DNA from: Betaproteobacteria bacterium
GTDB lineage: Bacteria > Pseudomonadota > Gammaproteobacteria > Burkholderiales > Burkholderiaceae_F
Reading direction: 5' to 3'
Assembly (NCBI GenBank): GCA_016861185.1
Contig: BOKW01000001.1
Span: forward strand, 496,001-560,000
DNA: 64,000 nucleotides
In this document: positions 8,197-17,868 of the stretch, piece after piece
Layout: each line of letters begins with the position of its first letter
Position numbering within the stretch: position 1 is the first letter of the stretch
Notes under the pieces: generated by a model
Seen by the model: only the letters and a program-made list of their open reading frames with translations
Told to the model about the DNA's origin: nothing
Database searches by the model: none
Made by a program: the position numbers and the translations under genes

Positions 8197-8911
8197 CGCG
8201 CTCGCCGCCTGCGCGCTCGCCGCGCTGCCGCTCGCCGCGCAGGCAACGACCGAATGCGGCGCGGCCGACGCGTGGCCGCCACCGTTCCGGCTCGCGTTCG
8301 AGGCGACCGCCGCGCGTTCGCTGCTGTGGATCACCGGCGACAGCGATCTCGCGCTGACGCGCGAGGGCGACGGCTACTCGCTCGTCTCCGAGACGAACGC
8401 GGCCGGCTTCTATCACGCGCGCCAGAGTTCGCGCGGCGTGATCGCCGCAGGCGGGCTGGTGCCGATCGAATACACCGAGCGACGCGGGCGCCGTCCGCAG
8501 GCGACGACGAAGTTCGACTGGCGCGCGCGCCGCGTCAGCTTCAGCGCGGCGGCGGGAATCGCCGAGACGCGCGCGCAGATGCAGGATCGGCTGAGCATGC
8601 TGCTCGAGCTCGGTCGCCTATTGAAGCTGCGGCCCGCCGCGACAGTCGTCGAGCTGCCGGTTGCCGGCGTGCGCAACACGAGCCTGTACCGCTTCGAGCT
8701 GCGCGGGGCGGAGACGCTCGAGCTGCCCGCCGGGCGCATCGACGCGGTGAAGCTGGAGCGTCCGGCGGATGCGCCGGGCAACGACCGCCACGACCGGCTC
8801 GAGGTCTGGCTCGCGCCGGCGCTGTGCTGGCTGCCCGTGCGCGTGCGCTACGCCGACGACCGCGGCATGACGATCGACCAGCAGCTGAAGGCGGCGCACA
8901 TCGCGCCGTGA
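8162..8911 (+). CDS. exported DUF3108 domain protein (tandem paralogue)
   Basis: A 249-residue protein with a signal peptide (residues 1-30, ending LAAQA) and a DUF3108 domain. Landmarks shared with the upstream gene are KFDWRARRVSFS, QDRLSMLLELG and LEVWLAPALCWLPVRVRY. The start lies inside the 3' end of the first gene in another frame, implying translational coupling. It ends four bases from the convergent roadblock gene. The role is unknown; the two copies may work as partners, one anchored by its N-terminus and one free or processed. Confidence 0.8.
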   Translation: MDRSPRRTLLASALAACALAALPLAAQATTECGAADAWPPPFRLAFEATAARSLLWITGDSDLALTREGDGYSLVSETNAAGFYHARQSSRGVIAAGGLVPIEYTERRGRRPQATTKFDWRARRVSFSAAAGIAETRAQMQDRLSMLLELGRLLKLRPAATVVELPVAGVRNTSLYRFELRGAETLELPAGRIDAVKLERPADAPGNDRHDRLEVWLAPALCWLPVRVRYADDRGMTIDQQLKAAHIAP

Positions 8912-8915
8912 GCGC

Positions 8916-9341
8916 TCAGGACGCCGGCCCCGCGGGGGCGAGCCGCGCTTCGATGTCGAGTGCGAGCCGATTCGCGGCCACGAGCGCGCGGCTGGCTTCG
9001 GCCTGGTCTGCGAGTTGCAGCAGCAGAAGGCGGCGCCGCGTCGTGCCGAACGGCCGCACGATCAGCACGCCGTCGAGGCACTGCACCAGCAGGCAGACGG
9101 TGTCGGCGAGCTGCAGCTCGCGCGCGCTGGTGCGCGCCACCGCGACCAGCGACGCGAGCACGGCGCCGCGACGATCGAGCGGACTCGGCTCGGCGTCGCT
9201 GTCGGTGGCCGAGAGCAACCCGTCCTCGGAGGCAATCGCCGCCAACTTCGCCGAAGGGACTGCCGCGCGCAGTTCGGCGAGCCGCGCGGTGAAGAAGCTG
9301 CGCATCGTGCGCGACTCGGGCGACTTCGGTCTACTCGACAT
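8916..9341 (-). CDS. roadblock/LC7-like protein
   Basis: A 141-residue protein whose start (about residues 15-50: FFTARLAELRAAVPSAKLAAIASEDGLL) matches the helix-strand opening of roadblock/LC7 domains. The rest alternates helices and strands (VCLLVQCLDGVLIVRPFG) as expected. In bacteria such proteins, for example MglB, control small Ras-like GTPases. The gene overlaps the GTPase gene by 11 bp and is the last of three genes on this strand. A function as GAP or regulator for that GTPase follows from family and context only. Confidence 0.75.
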   Translation of the reverse strand: MSSRPKSPESRTMRSFFTARLAELRAAVPSAKLAAIASEDGLLSATDSDAEPSPLDRRGAVLASLVAVARTSARELQLADTVCLLVQCLDGVLIVRPFGTTRRRLLLLQLADQAEASRALVAANRLALDIEARLAPAGPAS

Positions 9342-9870
9342 GGCGCACGGCCTCCAGACGCGCGAGTAGCACGTCGAGCAGCAGCAGCGCGTGTTCGCGC
9401 GAGCGCACGTCGACCGCCATCACCGGCAGTTCGAAGCCAGCCGCCGAAAGCGCGTCGGCGTAGTCGTCGACGGTCGGCGTCGGGTGCGTTTCGGTGCGGC
9501 CGACGCCGACGATGCAGTTGCCGGCGACGATGCGCGGCGCGAACTCGCGCACGTAGTCGAGCGTCCGCGCGATGCTGTCGGCGCGCGAGTTGTCCGCGAG
9601 GATGATCGCGCCGAGCGCGTTGTCCGCGATGATCGGCCACATGAAGTCGAAGCGCGCCTGCCCCGGCGTGCCGTACAGCTGCACCACGTCGCCGCTGTCG
9701 AGCAGCACCTGTCCGTAGTCGAAGGCGACCGTCGTCGTCGCCTTGCCGGCGGCGACCGCTTCGTCGCTCGCGACTTCGGTCGTCACCGGCGGCACGTCCG
9801 ACAACGCGCCGATCGCGGTCGTCTTGCCGGCGCCGATCGGGCCGGCGAACACGATGCGGTACGTGTTCAT
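9331..9870 (-). CDS. small Ras-like GTPase (MglA/Rup-type family)
   Basis: A 179-residue GTP-binding protein. The P-loop is GPIGAGKT (about residues 8-15). The switch II region has YGTPGQARFDFMW, with TPGQ replacing the usual DxxG much as MglA has VPGQ. No standard NKxD is seen; VGVGRTE is at the expected place, a substitution found in related bacterial GTPases. The ATG at 9870 is preferred over a GTG one codon earlier. It is flanked by the pseudo-receiver-like gene upstream (23 bp) and the roadblock gene downstream (overlapping), so the three probably act as one signalling module. Confidence 0.85.
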   Translation of the reverse strand: MNTYRIVFAGPIGAGKTTAIGALSDVPPVTTEVASDEAVAAGKATTTVAFDYGQVLLDSGDVVQLYGTPGQARFDFMWPIIADNALGAIILADNSRADSIARTLDYVREFAPRIVAGNCIVGVGRTETHPTPTVDDYADALSAAGFELPVMAVDVRSREHALLLLDVLLARLEAVRHVE

Positions 9871-9892
9871 CACGCTGCGCGCCCGCGGACGT

Positions 9893-10969
9893 TCAGGCCG
9901 CGTCCTGAGCCTGTCGAAGGACTGGTTTGGAGACCGGCTTCGGAGCCGCGAGTCCGAACTTGCGCCGCAGGTTGGCGATCAGGCCGCGCAGCCCGGTCGG
10001 CGCGGTCGACGCCGCTTTCGGGGCGTTGTGCCGGGCAACGGTTGTGTCGTCGGCTTCGACGAGCGCGCCGACCGCATAGGTCGCGTTCAGGAAGTTCATC
10101 ACCGTTTCCGGCAGCACGCCCGCCCGTTCGCGCAACTGCTGCAGCGTCAGCGGTTGCGCCATCAGCGCCGAAGCCATGCGAATGTCGCCCTGGTAGTGCG
10201 GCAGGCGACCGAAGTCGGGCCAGCGTCGCAGGCGATAGCGCTTCTCGGGCGACAACTCGGGGCGCAGCCACGGCGAGCGGCTGCAGATCCAGAACGTCCA
10301 CTCCAGTTCGCGCAGCGGCTTGAAGTCGCGCGCCTGCCGCAGCGTGTCGCGCTCGGGACCGGAGAGTTCCACCAGCACGGCGGGCGGGTTCTCGCGGAAC
10401 ATGTTGGCGAACTCGGCCAGCGTCAGCCGCGTGTGATAGCCGGCGCCAGGCAGGTGGCTGAAGATCGAGCGCCGTTCGTTGTCGATCAGCGTCGCGGCGA
10501 TCGGATCCTGCAGCAGGCGCCAAGTGGCCGCGCGCAGGGTGGTGCGTATGCGCGCGTCGAAAGTCGCCGGTGCGAGCTGCGACTTGCCCTCGGCCTCCAG
10601 GCTTTCGATCAGCGGCACCGTCAGCAGATCGTCCTTCGGCGCGCGCAGCTTTTCGATCAAGCCTTCGGCCAGATGCAGCACCTCGACCAAGCGCGGCGGC
10701 GTGATCGGCCGCTTGAGCATCGCGTATGCGTTCGAGGGCCGGTCGCCGTCGTTGCCGAGCGCCAGGTACAGCGGCAGTTCGTCGGGACCGCCCGCCACGC
10801 CCTTCAGACGCGCGAGCGTTTCGGCGGGCAACAGCACGACGTCGGCCGGCGGCTTGTCCACGACCTGCCAGCGCGCGCCGAGCGCGGGCTCGAGCAGCAA
10901 CAGCATCGACCGCAGCGCCGCCGTCGTATGCGCCGGCATCGCCGAGATCGTGATGGTGAAGGTGTCCAT
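9893..10969 (-). CDS. unknown protein with pseudo-receiver-like N-terminus, first gene of a GTPase operon
   Basis: A 358-residue protein I do not recognise by name. Residues 1-110 look like a degenerate receiver fold: DVVLLP around the fourth position, then AMLKRPITPPRLVEVL, which resembles the conserved Lys-Pro loop and last helix. The phospho-acceptor Asp region is not convincing. The middle (110-240) is mixed alpha/beta. Around 245-300 (LTLQQLRERAGVLPETVMNFLNATYAVGALVE) it resembles a winged helix. The last residues (VLRQAQD) are encoded by a short dispersed repeat. It is 23 bp upstream of the GTPase gene. A role linking a signal to the GTPase is inference. Confidence 0.6.
   Translation of the reverse strand: MDTFTITISAMPAHTTAALRSMLLLLEPALGARWQVVDKPPADVVLLPAETLARLKGVAGGPDELPLYLALGNDGDRPSNAYAMLKRPITPPRLVEVLHLAEGLIEKLRAPKDDLLTVPLIESLEAEGKSQLAPATFDARIRTTLRAATWRLLQDPIAATLIDNERRSIFSHLPGAGYHTRLTLAEFANMFRENPPAVLVELSGPERDTLRQARDFKPLRELEWTFWICSRSPWLRPELSPEKRYRLRRWPDFGRLPHYQGDIRMASALMAQPLTLQQLRERAGVLPETVMNFLNATYAVGALVEADDTTVARHNAPKAASTAPTGLRGLIANLRRKFGLAAPKPVSKPVLRQAQDAA
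9899..9918. repeat. short dispersed repeat (CCTGAGCCTGTCGAAGGA type)
   Basis: The sequence CGTCCTGAGCCTGTCGAAGG is a widespread intergenic repeat motif in proteobacterial genomes. Here it overlaps the 3' end of the 9893-10969 gene and encodes its C-terminal residues. One copy is seen in this window. Confidence 0.6.
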
Positions 10970-11117
10970 GTTCGCGCAGACGCCGGCGGCAGCGCCGACG
11001 GCAGCGGTTCTTTAGGGTTGAAGGCTAGGCGCGCGCCGTCTGCCGGAACCCCGGAAAAGGTGCAGGGGGCCGAGCGATTTCGGCCCTTCTGCGGCCCTCA
11101 AGCGGAAGCGGCCCGCG

Positions 11118-11933
11118 TCAGGCGACGCGCAGTCCCTTGTAGCCCGGATTGGGCGGCGGACCTTCGGGCGCAAGACGCTGCAGCGCTTCGAGCAGGATCG
11201 TGCTCACCATCAGATTGCGATGAGTCTTGCTGTCGGCCGGGACGATGTACCAGGGTGCATGAGTGGTCGCGGTCTTCTGCAGCGCCGCCTCGTAGGCGTC
11301 GTGGTACTTGCGCCAGAGCTTGCGCTCCTCGAGATCCTGAGGGTTGAACTTCCAGTGCTTGGTCGGGTCGTCGATGCGCTCCTGCAGCCGCTTGCGCTGC
11401 TCCATGTTGCTGATATGCAGGAAGCACTTGACGATCGTCGTGCCCGTCTCGGCAAGCAGGCGCTCGAAGTCGACGATGCGCGCGAAGCGGCGCTCGCGCT
11501 CGGCGGCGTCGATCCAGCCTCGTACGTATTCGATCAGCACGGCCTCGTAGTGCGAGCGGTTGAAGATGACGATCTCGCCCTTGCCCGGCACGTCGCGATG
11601 GTGGCGCCACAGGAAGTCGCGGTCGGCTTCGAAGGCGGTCGGCGCGCGGTAGCTCACCGCGCGCACGCCGAGCGGATCGATCGCCCGGAACACCGCGCGG
11701 ATCGTGCCGTCCTTGCCGCTCGTGTCCATCCCCTGCAGCACGAGCAGCAGCTTGTCCCTGCGCAGCGCGTAGAAATTGTCCTGCAGCCGCGCGAGCCCCT
11801 CGGCAATGTCTGCGACGCGTTCCTTGTCCGCAGCCTTGTCGCCGGCCGACAGCGGCTTGGCGGCCGGATCGAAGTCCTTCAGAGCGAGCTTGCCCGGACG
11901 ATCGATGCGGTACGGCTTCAGTCGCTTGTGCAT
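11118..11933 (-). CDS. ppk2: polyphosphate kinase 2 family protein (PPK2)
   Basis: A 271-residue PPK2-family kinase that transfers phosphate between polyphosphate and nucleotides. The Walker A motif is LQGMDTSGKDGT (about residues 65-76); FLWRHHRDVPGKGEIVIFNRSHYE contains the lid Arg and Walker B region; KHWKFNPQDLEERKLW and HAPWYIVPADSKTHRNL follow in family order. One-domain length fits class I/III enzymes; substrate preference is not certain. The start at 11933 is chosen because the longer frame to 12095 adds a non-homologous 54-residue extension. It is divergent from the formate dehydrogenase genes. Confidence 0.92.
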   Translation of the reverse strand: MHKRLKPYRIDRPGKLALKDFDPAAKPLSAGDKAADKERVADIAEGLARLQDNFYALRRDKLLLVLQGMDTSGKDGTIRAVFRAIDPLGVRAVSYRAPTAFEADRDFLWRHHRDVPGKGEIVIFNRSHYEAVLIEYVRGWIDAAERERRFARIVDFERLLAETGTTIVKCFLHISNMEQRKRLQERIDDPTKHWKFNPQDLEERKLWRKYHDAYEAALQKTATTHAPWYIVPADSKTHRNLMVSTILLEALQRLAPEGPPPNPGYKGLRVA

Positions 11934-12266
11934 GAGCGCGGTTTCCGGTGGGCGTGGTCGTTCGGTGCAAAGCCGCATTGTCCCCTTCGGCGACGCCGAC
12001 TGGGGAAAACACCGAGCCACCTCAAGCGCTGCGGCGTGCGCCGACAACACGTGTCTTCGATACGTGGTTTTTTGCGCCTGCACGAAGAGTGTCATTCGTC
12101 TTTCCGGTCGGCGTATCGCCTGCTGTCAAGGGAATTTGCTGCGCTGCGGGTTGTGAGGATTCATTTCGCCACCTAGCATGCGGGCAGTGCTGCGGCAGCC
12201 AACGCGCAGCGCTCGATCGGGGGCCGCCGAAAGATCGGCGGGGTTGGTCATCACACTGGAGGCTTC
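11934..12266. other. intergenic region between ppk2 and the formate dehydrogenase operon
   Basis: A 333-bp divergent gap that should hold both promoters. Visible features are a T-run (12065-12070) and a 7-bp stem with an AAGA loop at 12224-12241 in the probable leader of the formate dehydrogenase mRNA. A TGGAGG ribosome site precedes the ATG at 12267. I see no convincing FNR box or sigma54 site. Confidence 0.5.
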
Positions 12267-15200
12267 ATGAATGCACCCATGAGCCGCAGGCAGTTCTTCA
12301 GGATCTGCGCTGCGGGGATGGGCTCGTCCTCCATCGTCGGCCTGGGGATGTCGCCCGGGGCGGCGCTGGCGGAGGTACGGGCTTTCAAACTGGCGCGCAC
12401 CACCGAGACGCGCGGCACTTGTCCCTACTGCTCAGTGAGCTGCGGCGTCATCATGTACACCCTTGGCGACAGGGCCAAGAACGTCAAGAACCGCATCATC
12501 CACATCGAGGGCGATCCGGATCATCCGGTGAGCCGCGGCACGTTGTGTCCGAAAGGCGCCGGCCTGCTCGACATGGTGCATTCGCCGAACCGCTTGAAGT
12601 ATCCGGAAGTGCGCGAGCCGGGCACCAAGGAGTGGAAGCGCATCTCGTGGGAAGACGCGCTGACGCGCATCGCCAAACACATGAAGGCGGATCGCGACGC
12701 GAACTTCATCGAGACCAACGACAAGGGCGTGCCGGTGAACCGCTGGAACACGACCGGCCTGCTGGTGTCGAGCGCGGCGAGCAACGAATCGGGTTATCTG
12801 ACGGTCAAGGTCGCACGCGGCCTGGGGATGGTCGCCCTCGATACCCAAGCACGAATCTGACACGCGCCGACGGTGTCCAGTCTGGGCCCGACATTCGGTC
12901 GCGGAGCGATGACCAACCACTGGGTCGACATCAAGAACACCGACCTGGTCCTGATCATGGGCGGCAATGCCGCCGAAGCACACCCGTGCGGCTTCAAGTG
13001 GGTGACCGAGGCGCTCGAGCATCGCAAGGCGAAGCTCGTCGTCGTCGACCCGCGTTTCACGCGTTCGGCCGCAGTGGCCGATGTCTATGCGCCGATCCGC
13101 GTCGGCACCGACATCGCGTTCCTCGGCGGCGTCATCAACTACCTGCTGTCGAACAACAAGATCCACCTCGATTACGTGAAGGCGTACACCAACGCGCCCT
13201 TCATCATCAAGGAAGGGTTCGGCTTCAAGGACGGCCTGTACTCGGGTTACGACGAGGCCAAGCGCACGTACGACCGATCGACCTGGGCGTACGAGATCGG
13301 CAAGGACGGCTACGCGGTCGTCGATGAAACGCTGCAGGATCCGCGCTGCGTGTTCCAGCTGATGAAGAAGCACTACAGCCGCTACACGCCGGAGATGGTG
13401 AGCAAGATCTGCGGCACGCCGAAGGAGCAGTTCCTGAAGGTCGCCGAGATGATCGGCTCGACGTCGACGCCCGACCGCGTGATGACGATCCTGTACGCGC
13501 TCGGCTGGACGCAGCACTCGGTCGGATCGCAGAACATCCGGACGATGGCGATGATCCAGCTCCTGCTCGGCAACATGGGGCGCGCCGGCGGCGGCGTCAA
13601 CGCGCTGCGCGGGCACGCCAACGTGCAGGGCATCACCGACATGTGCGCGTATTCGGAAGTGCTGTCGGGCTACCTGTCGGCGCCGACCGACGCCGACACG
13701 ACGCGCGCCGAGTATCTGGAGCGGCGCACGCCGAAACCGCTGCGGCCGAACCAGATGAACTTCCCGCAGAACTTCCCGAAGTGGCACACCAGCCTGATGA
13801 AGACGTACTTCGGGGATGCGGCGACGAAGGACAACGACTTCGCCTATCACTGGATCCCGAAGCGCGACACGGCGTACGACATCCTGGCCATCTTCGAGCG
13901 CATGTTCCAGGGCCGGATGAACGGCTTGATCGTGCAGGGCTTCAACCCGCTGGCGGCGCTGCCGAACAAGAAGAAGCTCGGGATGGCGCTGTCGAAGCTG
14001 AAGTACCTGGTGGTGATCGATCCGCTGCGCACGGACACGTCCGAGTTCTGGAAGGACTACGGCGAGTTCAACAGCGTGAAGTCCGAGGACGTCAAGACCG
14101 AGGTCTTCCGCCTGCCGTCGTCGTGCTTCGCCGAAGAAACGGCGTCGTTCACCAACTCGGGGCGCACGGTGCAGTGGAAATGGGCCGGCGCCGAGCCGCC
14201 GGGCGAGGGCAGGATCGACCGCGACATCATCGCCGCGCTCTACCTGAAGATCCGCGAGATGTACGCCAAGGAAGGCGGCAAGTTCCCGGATCCGGTCCTG
14301 AAGCTCACCTGGAGCTATCTGAACCCGGCGCAGCCCAGCGGCGAAGAGCTGCTGCGCGAGATCAACGGCCGGGCGCTCGCCGACGTCGTCGATCCGAAGG
14401 ACAAGACCAAAGTGCTGGTCAAGGCGGGCGAACAGATGCCCGGCTTCGGCCTGCTGCAGGACGACGGCTCCACGGCGTGCGGCAACTGGATCTACTGCGG
14501 CGTGTGGACGCAGGCGGGCAACAACGCCGCGCGGCGCGATACGAACGATCCGGCGGGCCTCGGCAACTACCTGAACTGGGGGTTCTCGTGGCCTGCCAAC
14601 CGTCGCGTGCTGTACAACCGCGCCGGTGCCGACCTGGCGGGCAAGCCGTGGGATCCGAAGCGCGCGGGCATCCGCTGGACCGGTACCGCGTGGGCGGGAG
14701 CCGACGTTCCCGACATCCGGCCCGACCTCGGACCCGACTCGGGCGCCGGCCCGTTCATCATGACGCCCGAAGGCGTGGCGCGCCTGTTCACGCCGGGCGG
14801 ACTGATGGCCGAAGGGCCGTTCCCCGAGCACTACGAGCCATTCGAAACGCCGCTCGCGGAAAACCCGCTGCACCCGGGCAACAAGAAGGCGATCAGCAAC
14901 CCGGTGGCGCGCGTCTACAAAGGCGATATGGAGGCGTTCGGCAAGGCCGATGAGTTCCCGTACGCGGCGACGACGTACCGGTTGACCGAGCACCACCACT
15001 TCTGGACCAAGAACGTCGAGTCCAATGCGATCACGCAGCCGCAGCAGTTCGTCGAGATCGGCGAAGAGCTGGCCAAGGAGAAAGGCTTGCGCAACGGCGA
15101 CATGGTCAAGGTCCGCAGCAACCGCGGCGAGATCAAGGCCGCGGCCGTGGTGACGAAGCGGATCAAGGCGCTCGACGTGGGCGGCAAGAAGGTGCACACG

Positions 15201-15341
15201 GTCGGCATCCCGATCCACTGGGGCTTCGTCGGCGTGGCCAGGAACGGCTTCCTCGCCAACACCCTGACGCCTTACGTGGCGGACGCGAACTCGCAGACGC
15301 CGGAGTACAAGGCGTTTCTAGTCAACATCGAGAAGGCATAG
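12267..15341 (+). CDS. fdnG: selenocysteine-containing formate dehydrogenase, catalytic alpha subunit (in-frame TGA)
   Basis: Periplasmic, membrane-associated formate dehydrogenase catalytic subunit, 1024 residues including one selenocysteine, close to the 1015-1016 of E. coli FdnG/FdoG. A twin-arginine signal (SRRQFF, residues 6-11) opens it. CPYCSVSCG and a later GTLCPKG bind one 4Fe-4S cluster. The TGA at 12858-12860 (residue 198) sits in TQARI-Sec-HAPTVSSL, matching ARV-Sec-HGPTVASL of FdnG. The frame continues open to 15341 with MoCo-binding segments. A SECIS hairpin starts at once after the TGA. The Fe-S subunit follows with nine bases between, and fdhE, selA, selB and tRNA-Sec lie downstream. 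It oxidises formate and passes electrons through the beta and gamma subunits to quinone. Confidence 0.96.
12861..12890 (+). promoter_or_regulatory. bacterial SECIS element of the formate dehydrogenase mRNA
   Basis: Directly after the UGA, G12872-G12873 and G12875-C12878 can pair with G12884-C12889 to form a stem with U12874 bulged. The apical loop is AGUCU at nucleotides 19-23 after the UGA. In E. coli fdhF the loop GGUCU occupies the same positions 19-23, and its GU is bound by SelB. The position, the bulged U and the loop GU all agree. Confidence 0.88.
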
Positions 15342-15350
15342 GAGGACGTC

Positions 15351-16229
15351 ATGCAATCACTCGATGTTCAGAAACGCTCGGCCACGACGACCACCCCGCC
15401 GTCGGTGCGCTTCGGTGGAATGCACGGTCCGGTGACACCGGTCGCGAAGCTGATCGACATCTCCAAGTGCATCGGCTGCAAGGCCTGCCAGGTCGCGTGC
15501 ATGCAGTGGAACGACCTGCGCGACGACATCGGCACGACCATCGGCGTCTACGACAACCCGGTCGACCTGACCGATCAGTCGTGGACGGTGATGCGTTTCG
15601 CCGAGATCCAGCGCGCGGACGGCAACCTCGACTGGCTGATCCGCAAGGACGGCTGCATGCACTGCGAGGATCCGGGCTGCCTGAAGGCCTGTCCGGCGCC
15701 GGGGGCGATCGTCAAGTACGCCAACGGCATCGTCGATTTCATCTCGGAGAACTGCATCGGCTGCGGCTACTGCATCGCCGGCTGCCCGTTCAACATCCCG
15801 CGCCTCAGCAAGAAGGACAACAAGGCCTACAAGTGCACGCTGTGCTCGGATCGCGTCGCGGTGGGTCTGGAGCCGGCTTGCGTGAAGACCTGTCCGACCG
15901 GCGCGATCATGTTCGGCGCCAAGGAGGACATGGTCGCACGCGGGCAGAAGCGCGTGAACGATCTGAAGGAGCGCGGGCTGCAGAAGGCGGCGCTGTACGA
16001 CCCGCAGGGGGTCGGCGGCACGCACGTGATGTACGTGCTGCAGCACGGCGACACCCCCGAGCTGTACAGCGGGTTGCCGAGCGATCCGAAGATCAGTCCG
16101 TGGGTCAGCCTGTGGAAAGGCGTGGCGAAGCCGCTGCTTTCGATCGGGCTCGGGCTGGCGGTGCTGGGCGCGTTCTTCCACTACGTGACGCGCGGGCCGA
16201 AGGAAGTCGAACCGGGAGATAAGGCATGA
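15351..16229 (+). CDS. fdnH: formate dehydrogenase iron-sulfur (beta) subunit
   Basis: Electron-transfer subunit of the membrane formate dehydrogenase, 292 residues. Four ferredoxin-type cysteine groups can be seen: [11 protein letters not shown] (about 41-51), [14 protein letters not shown] (about 102-115), [12 protein letters not shown] (about 136-147) and CTLCSDRV...CVKTCP (about 163-184). Near the C-terminus (about 258-278) a single hydrophobic helix would anchor it in the membrane, as in FdnH. GGAGGAC precedes the ATG. The stop overlaps the gamma subunit start (ATGA), which shows operon structure. Confidence 0.96.
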   Translation: MQSLDVQKRSATTTTPPSVRFGGMHGPVTPVAKLIDISKCIGCKACQVACMQWNDLRDDIGTTIGVYDNPVDLTDQSWTVMRFAEIQRADGNLDWLIRKDGCMHCEDPGCLKACPAPGAIVKYANGIVDFISENCIGCGYCIAGCPFNIPRLSKKDNKAYKCTLCSDRVAVGLEPACVKTCPTGAIMFGAKEDMVARGQKRVNDLKERGLQKAALYDPQGVGGTHVMYVLQHGDTPELYSGLPSDPKISPWVSLWKGVAKPLLSIGLGLAVLGAFFHYVTRGPKEVEPGDKA

Positions 16230-16867
16230 GCCAAGTCGTGATGAAAAGCGGCGAAGTGCCGCGCTACAGCGCGGGCGAGCGGACGAACCACTGGATCGTC
16301 GCGATCCTGTTCATCCTGCTCGCGGCCTCGGGGCTCGCCTTCTTCCACCCGTCGTTCTACTTCCTGGCGTGGCTGCTCGGCGGCGGCGTGTGGGCGCGCA
16401 TCCTGCATCCGTTCCTCGGCGTGCTGATGTTCGTGTTCTTCCTGTTCATGGTGATGCGCTACTGGCAGGACAACATCATCCAGCCGTACGACCGGGAGTG
16501 GCGCAAGCGCCTGCGCGACGTGATCAACAACCGCGACCACAACCTGCCGGAGATCGACAAGTACAACATCGGACAGAAGCAGCTGTTCTGGACGATGGTC
16601 GTCACGATGGTGCTGCTGCTCGTGTCGGGCATCATGCTGTGGCGGCCGTACTTCGCCGGCTTCTTCCCGATCCCGGTGATCCGCGGCGCGGCGGTCGTGC
16701 ACATGCTGGCGGCCTTCGTGTTGATCGTCGGCATCGTCGTGCACATCTACGCCGGCCTGCTCTGGGTCCGGGGCAGCCTGCGCGCGATGACCCGCGGCAC
16801 CGTGAGCCACGCGTGGGCCAAGCACCACCACCCGCTGTGGTACCGTCGCGTGACCGGCGCGAAATAG
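16226..16867 (+). CDS. fdnI: formate dehydrogenase cytochrome b556 (gamma) subunit
   Basis: Membrane subunit of 213 residues with four hydrophobic helices (about 22-45, 58-80, 117-137 and 152-176). It should bind two b hemes and pass electrons to quinone. Histidines expected as heme ligands are in GERTNHWIV (first helix), LHPFLG (second), and [16 protein letters not shown] (fourth). The start overlaps the beta subunit stop. A strong intrinsic terminator 17 bp after the stop closes the structural operon. Confidence 0.95.
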   Translation: MSQVVMKSGEVPRYSAGERTNHWIVAILFILLAASGLAFFHPSFYFLAWLLGGGVWARILHPFLGVLMFVFFLFMVMRYWQDNIIQPYDREWRKRLRDVINNRDHNLPEIDKYNIGQKQLFWTMVVTMVLLLVSGIMLWRPYFAGFFPIPVIRGAAVVHMLAAFVLIVGIVVHIYAGLLWVRGSLRAMTRGTVSHAWAKHHHPLWYRRVTGAK

Positions 16868-16883
16868 CCGCATCTGCGCTGTG

Positions 16884-16912
16884 AAGACGGCGGCTGCGGC
16901 CGCCGTCTTTTT
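16884..16912 (+). terminator. intrinsic terminator of the formate dehydrogenase operon
   Basis: An 11-bp perfect stem, AAGACGGCGGC with its complement, has a TGCG loop and is followed by TTTTT. It separates the structural genes from fdhE, which may be expressed by read-through or its own promoter. Confidence 0.88.
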
Positions 16913-16932
16913 CTGTCGATCGCCAAGCTCTT

Positions 16933-17856
16933 ATGCCGACCCCCATCATCACCGATGGCTCGATCGGCCGCGTGCCGCAGTTGCCGCGCGTCGCGCTGCC
17001 GACCAACGTGCACCGCTACGCCGAACGCGCAAGCCGCTTCGAATCGCTCGCCAACGGCCATCCGATGGCCGACTATCTGCGCGCGATGGCGCAGATCGCC
17101 CGCGCGCAGGACGCTGCGCTGCCGGCGCGCGCAGCCGCGCCGATCGCAGCAGCGCTGCTCGAGTCGAGCCGCCAGTACGGCATGCCGCCGCTTTCGGCGC
17201 AGTCGCACGAGCGCGGCGCCGAGTGGCGCGCCGACCTGCGGGATATCGTCGCCGCCGTGCGGCGCTCCGCCGCCGACGGCATGCAGCACACGCTGGCGCG
17301 GCTCGGCGCGCTCGCCGACGATGCACTCGAGGCGCTTGCCGAGCGGCTGATCGCCGGCACGACACTCGATGCCGACGCGGCCTTCGTGCCTTTCATCGGC
17401 GCGGCGCTGCAGGTCTATTTTTCGCGGCTCGCGGCCGCGCTCATTGTGGCCGACGTCGAAAGGTGCGACGTCGCCACCGTCTGCCCCGTGTGCGCCACGC
17501 GCCCGGTCGCCAGCGTGCTGCGTATCGGACCGCAGAACAGCCTGCGCTACCTGCATTGCGCGCTGTGCGAGACCGAGTGGAACATGGTGCGCGTCATGTG
17601 CTCGTCGTGCGAGACCGACAAGGGCATCGCTTACCTGAGCGTCGAGCAGGAAGGCCGCAGCGCCGCCGAGGCGCTCGCAAAAGCCGAGACCTGCAGCGAG
17701 TGCAAGTCATACCTGAAGATCTTCAACCAGGACAAGGACGCCTTCGTCGATCCGGTCGCCGACGATCTGGCCACGCTCGCGCTCGACGTGCTCGTCGACG
17801 AGCAGGGCTTTGCGCGCTCGGGTCCCAACCTGCTGTTCCATCCCGGCAGCGGATAG
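16933..17856 (+). CDS. fdhE: formate dehydrogenase accessory protein FdhE
   Basis: A 307-residue cytosolic protein needed for activity of membrane formate dehydrogenases, probably by binding the catalytic subunit before export. The C-terminal half has the rubredoxin-like cysteine pairs CPVC (about 187), CALC (about 213), CSSC (about 227) and CSEC (about 256), with YLHCALCETEWNMVRVMC as the clearest block. The N-terminal half is helical. Length agrees with FdhE of E. coli (309). It sits between the terminator and selA, with 12 bases to selA. Confidence 0.95.
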   Translation: MPTPIITDGSIGRVPQLPRVALPTNVHRYAERASRFESLANGHPMADYLRAMAQIARAQDAALPARAAAPIAAALLESSRQYGMPPLSAQSHERGAEWRADLRDIVAAVRRSAADGMQHTLARLGALADDALEALAERLIAGTTLDADAAFVPFIGAALQVYFSRLAAALIVADVERCDVATVCPVCATRPVASVLRIGPQNSLRYLHCALCETEWNMVRVMCSSCETDKGIAYLSVEQEGRSAAEALAKAETCSECKSYLKIFNQDKDAFVDPVADDLATLALDVLVDEQGFARSGPNLLFHPGSG

Positions 17857-17868
17857 GATCCAACCGCC

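Noticed and set aside
11068..11085. GGCCGA-TCGGCC hairpin as terminator of ppk2
   Set aside because: The stem is only 6 bp and no T-run follows directly on the minus strand; it is too weak to list as a terminator.
12267..12860. Formate dehydrogenase alpha gene looks broken by an early stop
   Set aside because: The TGA at 12858 aligns with the Sec codon of FdnG, has a SECIS right after it, and the downstream frame continues with conserved sequence. It is a selenocysteine codon, not a pseudogene.
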